Below, piece by piece: positions 60,903 to 64,000 of a DNA stretch of 64,000 nt. Every line of letters begins with the position of its first letter. Within the stretch, counting starts at the first letter, position 1. The notes beneath the pieces were generated by a model. It had not been told where the DNA came from and did not search any database. It saw only the letters and a program-made list of their open reading frames with translations. Position numbers and translations under genes: made by a program. The stretch lies in assembly GCA_963281155.1 (NCBI GenBank), contig CAUJLY010000003.1:5642001-5706000 (forward strand), in the 5' to 3' direction. The stretch comes from Rhabditophanes sp. KR3021. Its lineage: Eukaryota > Nematoda > Chromadorea > Rhabditida > Alloionematidae.

Positions 60903-63900
60903 TTAAAGGTCATTTTCTTTGCCTGACTCTGATTCAGAATTCGAGTTTGAGAGCGTGTCTTTGTCATCGGTGGGTTCAGTTTCTGAAGTCGTGGTTAGGA
61001 TGGATTGACCGTTCGGAGGGGAGTTTTGGTAACCGTTTGAATTTGCATTGAAGGGATTGTTATTTGTGTTGTTTAGGAGAGGATGAAAGAAGAGTCCTGG
61101 ATAAGGCATAATGAAGTGTCCTTGGTACATTTGTTGAGGCCCTTGGCCAGGTGGCGACGATCTGTTATAATTTAATTGCTGTTGTTGAGCGTTGTAAAAT
61201 GGAACCAAATTGATGGGAACTTGGTACCCATTCATTGGAATGTGGTGGACTAAGGGAACGATTTGGTAGCCTCCGTATTGGTTGTAGATGTGAGCAGCTA
61301 CTGGAAAGGCATAACTTGGGAAAGGGCTGTCTTTTTGGGGCATAAATGTCGGGGGGACTGCTCCAACCTCATACAATGATTCAGCTGAATTGAGTGGAAT
61401 ATCGACATGTTCGACCACAGCCCTAAATTCTGGCGTACAATTTCGTAACGAAATATATTTTACAAAAAATGAAGAAATGACCTCTTTGTTTTGTTGCTCT
61501 TGCTGTGGAAATCCATCATTGAAAATGTCAATAAAGTTAATATACATGTCTCTCCATAAGTTTCTGATAGCTGCAAACTTGTATGATTTATTGCAGACAT
61601 CGTTATCTAAAAGGAACAAAAATATATTTAGAGAGTGTCGTCTCGATGATTGATATATAATTATACACTTTAGTTGACTAACAAATAGTTAACAAATATA
61701 TGACAAATAAGAAAGCCTTCACAACAACTTACTTAGCATGATTGGATCTTCAATACACAGTAGTGAATGATCGAGCACATCTTTCGACATATGTTGTGCA
61801 TACAGCTCTTCTTTGTGAACGAATGCTCCTGTTTCATGAAATTAATAATGTTAAAAAATATACTTGAATTTTATGTTTTAAATTTATCGTAAGAAAGACA
61901 ATGACTCTGAGACAATTGTAGCCAAAATGGACGTTCCTTCTAAAGAATGAGCTCAGAACCTGGAATACATTCTTGCCAAGTACTTTGGTGTTCAAGTTAA
62001 AAATGTAGATCATGATAATGCACCCCTGACGAAGTCTACAAGCTTTCACCTGATAGTGCTCAACTAATCGGTCAATTCACTATTGGAAAGTTGATGTCAT
62101 TAATGACTTTTAGCATATTGTTTGCGTCTACATTTTAATTTGTAATAAATTTTTTCGTCATACCTGGTTCTTGGACCCTTATTGCATATTGATCATAGTC
62201 AAATTCTATTCCGAACTGCTTTAAGAAAGACAAAAACAAGTTGCCCAGTGACAATTGTTCGTTTGATGTTGTTTCGGTAAAACATTGTTGTTCGGGGACG
62301 ATTTGGAGGAGTCTGATTACTAGTAATACTATTGCGTATGAGGATAAGCCTATAACATATTTCAAAGTTTTATTCGTCTTTTTTATTAGCTTTATATTTA
62401 GTTTAATTTTGGTGATTTGTATGTTATGATATTTGGTATTAAATTTAAAGAGACTGCGTACCCAACAGTTCTTTGACACTCCGTACTTTGAAATTTCAAT
62501 GTCAGCTCAGGCTACTTACGTGTGTGTATATTATGATAAGATTAACATAATTACTCATTCTTATTAATTTTAGTGCCAACATCGCCTCAATTAGTGTTAT
62601 ATTTACAAAACATGCTAGGTATATCTGTTTTTGTACTCAATTCTTCTTGATGGTGGGCGGACAGTAACTGAAAATATGAAAGGCCTCATACGATATGCTG
62701 GTGAAACGTTTAAATTTGAAAAAAGATGGAATTATCACAAAAATCAATTCAATCGCTCTGTCAAATTCGACTTCGTTTTTGACAAGAAGGAGAAATACCT
62801 GAACAAACTTGTTACTGCTAAAAAGAAGTTAATTGTAGCCAAGAAGGAATACCCTTCAAAAGCAATTGCAGAGAATGTAGAAAGTATCCTGATCAATGCA
62901 CTTAGACATCAACTCACAAACAGCGACTCCGGTAAACCCTCGAGTAAACTTAGAAGTTGCCCTACTCATCCTTCACGACTTCTCAGAATGTGAATATGAA
63001 GAACAAATGATGGTTGTTTAATATTTAATTTTTGTAATTTATATATTTGATTGACTTTTAAAATAAATACCTCCGTCAGTGTTGGCGTTTAAAACTTGAT
63101 CTTGCAGTAATTGCTTGAGGATCAAGACTAAGGCTGATAGTTTTGGATTTCGTTGCTTGAAGTTTAACAAAAAGTGGATGGTGGGGAGAGCATTGTGAGT
63201 TTCGAAGGAAACATCTATCATGATTTTGGTGGCTTTGTCCCTTAGTTTTATGATGGGAACGGTAGCCTTTTCGATGATTTTAACAACCTCAAGACTTTCA
63301 TGGTCCCTGAAAGCTTCACTGGTCCGTATCAGTGGATCAGGCATCTTATTATTACTATTCTGAAAGCAGACTATATCAATGTCTGAGAAAGGCAAGAACA
63401 GATCTGTTGCCATTGAACCAAAAGTAGAAACCTCGCAACTAGGAAAAACAGCTTGTATGGTCGATCTGACATGATTAAAGATCTGTACCCTCACTATCCT
63501 TTCTGCTTTAGTTGGTTGAAGGTAGTGGTAAAGGTCATTTAATTCGTCATCAAGACCTTCAATCGAAGAAGAGTATGTTTTGTTGATCCAGGGTGAATTT
63601 GGAGGCCTCACGAACAAGGTGTCTACGTTTACTGTGCTGGTAGGAGAAGATGGTGACGATGATTCGGTGGAAGTGGAAGGAACCTCCTCTTCTTCCAATA
63701 TTTGCTTAGCTCTGGGCTTTTGTGTTTGGGGAGAAGTTGGTTCTTTAAGGGAGATGTGACCAGCATTTGAACAGGTGGAAGATTTGGTAGCTATGTTTGA
63801 AGCTGGATGATTATTAGAGTGTTGTCGGTCATTGTGATGGTCAGGTGGTGTAGATAAGTTGAATGAAGCGCTCTCAGTCAACATTTCTTTGTATATCTCT

Positions 63901-63995
63901 TTTGGTATTGTTAATTTAGTGTCTCCACCGGTAAAAACTTTCAAAATGAATATGTAGATAGATAGAAACCTTTTGATTTTTTTGTTTAAAAGCAA
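60903..63995 (-). CDS. TENT4/TRF4-type non-canonical poly(A) polymerase
   Basis: Exons 63995-63071 (frame open to near the window edge), 62349-62164, 61828-61733 and 61606-60903. From the ATG at 63884 the product is about 599 residues; an upstream exon outside the window is possible. The catalytic core matches TRF4/PAPD5-7. It has LYHYLQPTKAERIVRVQIF, then FGSMATDLFLPFSDIDIV with the DxD pair, a third acid in KIMIDVSFE, LVLILKQLL, GGLSSYAIVLLVIRLLQ, FLKQFGIEFDYDQYAIRV, and LCIEDPIMLNNDVCNKSY, the conserved specificity loop. The C-terminal tail is Pro/Gln/Asn-rich with YQGHFIMPYPGLFF and ends acidic. The enzyme adds short or mixed tails to RNA in nuclear surveillance or mRNA stabilisation. Introns 1 and 2 (721 and 335 bp) hold antisense degenerate coding fragments. 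Confidence 0.9.
61927..62110 (+). pseudogene. Degenerate coding fragment antisense in TENT4 intron 2
   Basis: Plus-strand reading gives MDVPSKE, a TGA, then AQNLEYILAKYFGVQVKNVD and, after one frame shift, DEVYKLSPDSAQLIGQFTIG. The pieces look like one short protein region. No family recognised. Opposite in direction to the host gene. Confidence 0.4.
62560..62995 (+). pseudogene. Degenerate coding fragment antisense in TENT4 intron 1
   Basis: The plus-strand frame 62631-62993 is open for 120 codons and ends at a TGA. It encodes a basic segment and then KLVTAKKKLIVAKKEYPSKA followed by IAENVESILINALRH. This matches the minus-strand fragment in the citrate-carrier intron 4 (49958-50167). No start codon with context and no splice signals suggest an intact gene. 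It opposes the host gene. Confidence 0.55.
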
Positions 63996-64000
63996 ATAGA

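Overview
This is a window of an AT-rich animal nuclear genome. The genes are split by many introns, most of them only about 37-50 bp long, with GT-AG (and some GC-AG) boundaries. The gene set is metazoan: neuropeptide GPCRs, a nuclear receptor, a TRPA channel, MATH-BTB, SLC36 and SLC25 carriers, and TENT4. Tiny introns, an HNF4-type receptor and a DMSR-like receptor point to an ecdysozoan. A nematode is my best guess, but the sequence alone does not prove it. All exon models here were built by hand from reading frame, splice sites and family conservation.

Layout. 1-764: 3' part of a calponin-homology-like gene (+), cut by the window edge. 1033-1585: uncertain coding-looking pieces (-). 1830-9528: a full ABCA-type ABC transporter (-). 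10600-11105: a LINE reverse-transcriptase relic. 11448-13173: a TRPA-like channel without ankyrin repeats (-). 15263-16755 and 18542-20236: two neuropeptide-type GPCRs (-). 25370-28950: a secreted modular protein (-). 29516-29871: 3' exons of a possible tail-anchored protein (+). 29880-30476: a broken LRR-like gene (-). 30925-33753: EFL1, the ribosome-maturation GTPase (+). 37510-39786: an HNF4-like nuclear receptor (+). 40576-41784: two closely spaced unknown genes (+). 42398-43153: unknown (-). 43504-44337: a four-TM protein (-). 44873-46379: an SLC36 amino-acid transporter (-). 47972-50924: an SLC25A1-like mitochondrial citrate carrier (+). 52278-52733: a short CCDC102-like coiled-coil protein (-). 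53347-54486: a SPOP-like MATH-BTB protein (-). 60903-63995: a TENT4/TRF4-type non-canonical poly(A) polymerase (-). Two gene-poor stretches (20.2-25.4 kb and 54.5-60.9 kb) hold little that I can read.

No operon-like functional module joins the genes; they look like ordinary neighbours. Four observations stand out. (1) Three otherwise well-conserved genes (ABCA, EFL1, nuclear receptor) each carry exactly one single-base frame break inside a conserved motif. In two of them the break coincides with an immediate stop codon whose T would have to be skipped. (2) Degenerate protein-coding fragments sit in long introns of four host genes, and all six that I find run antisense to their host. Two of them, in different host genes, are clearly related to each other. 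(3) GC-AG introns look over-represented: three of about 43 modelled introns, two in one GPCR. (4) The TRPA-like protein lacks ankyrin repeats, and the first GPCR lacks the DRY arginine. Assembly indels are the simplest explanation for (1) and must be excluded first.
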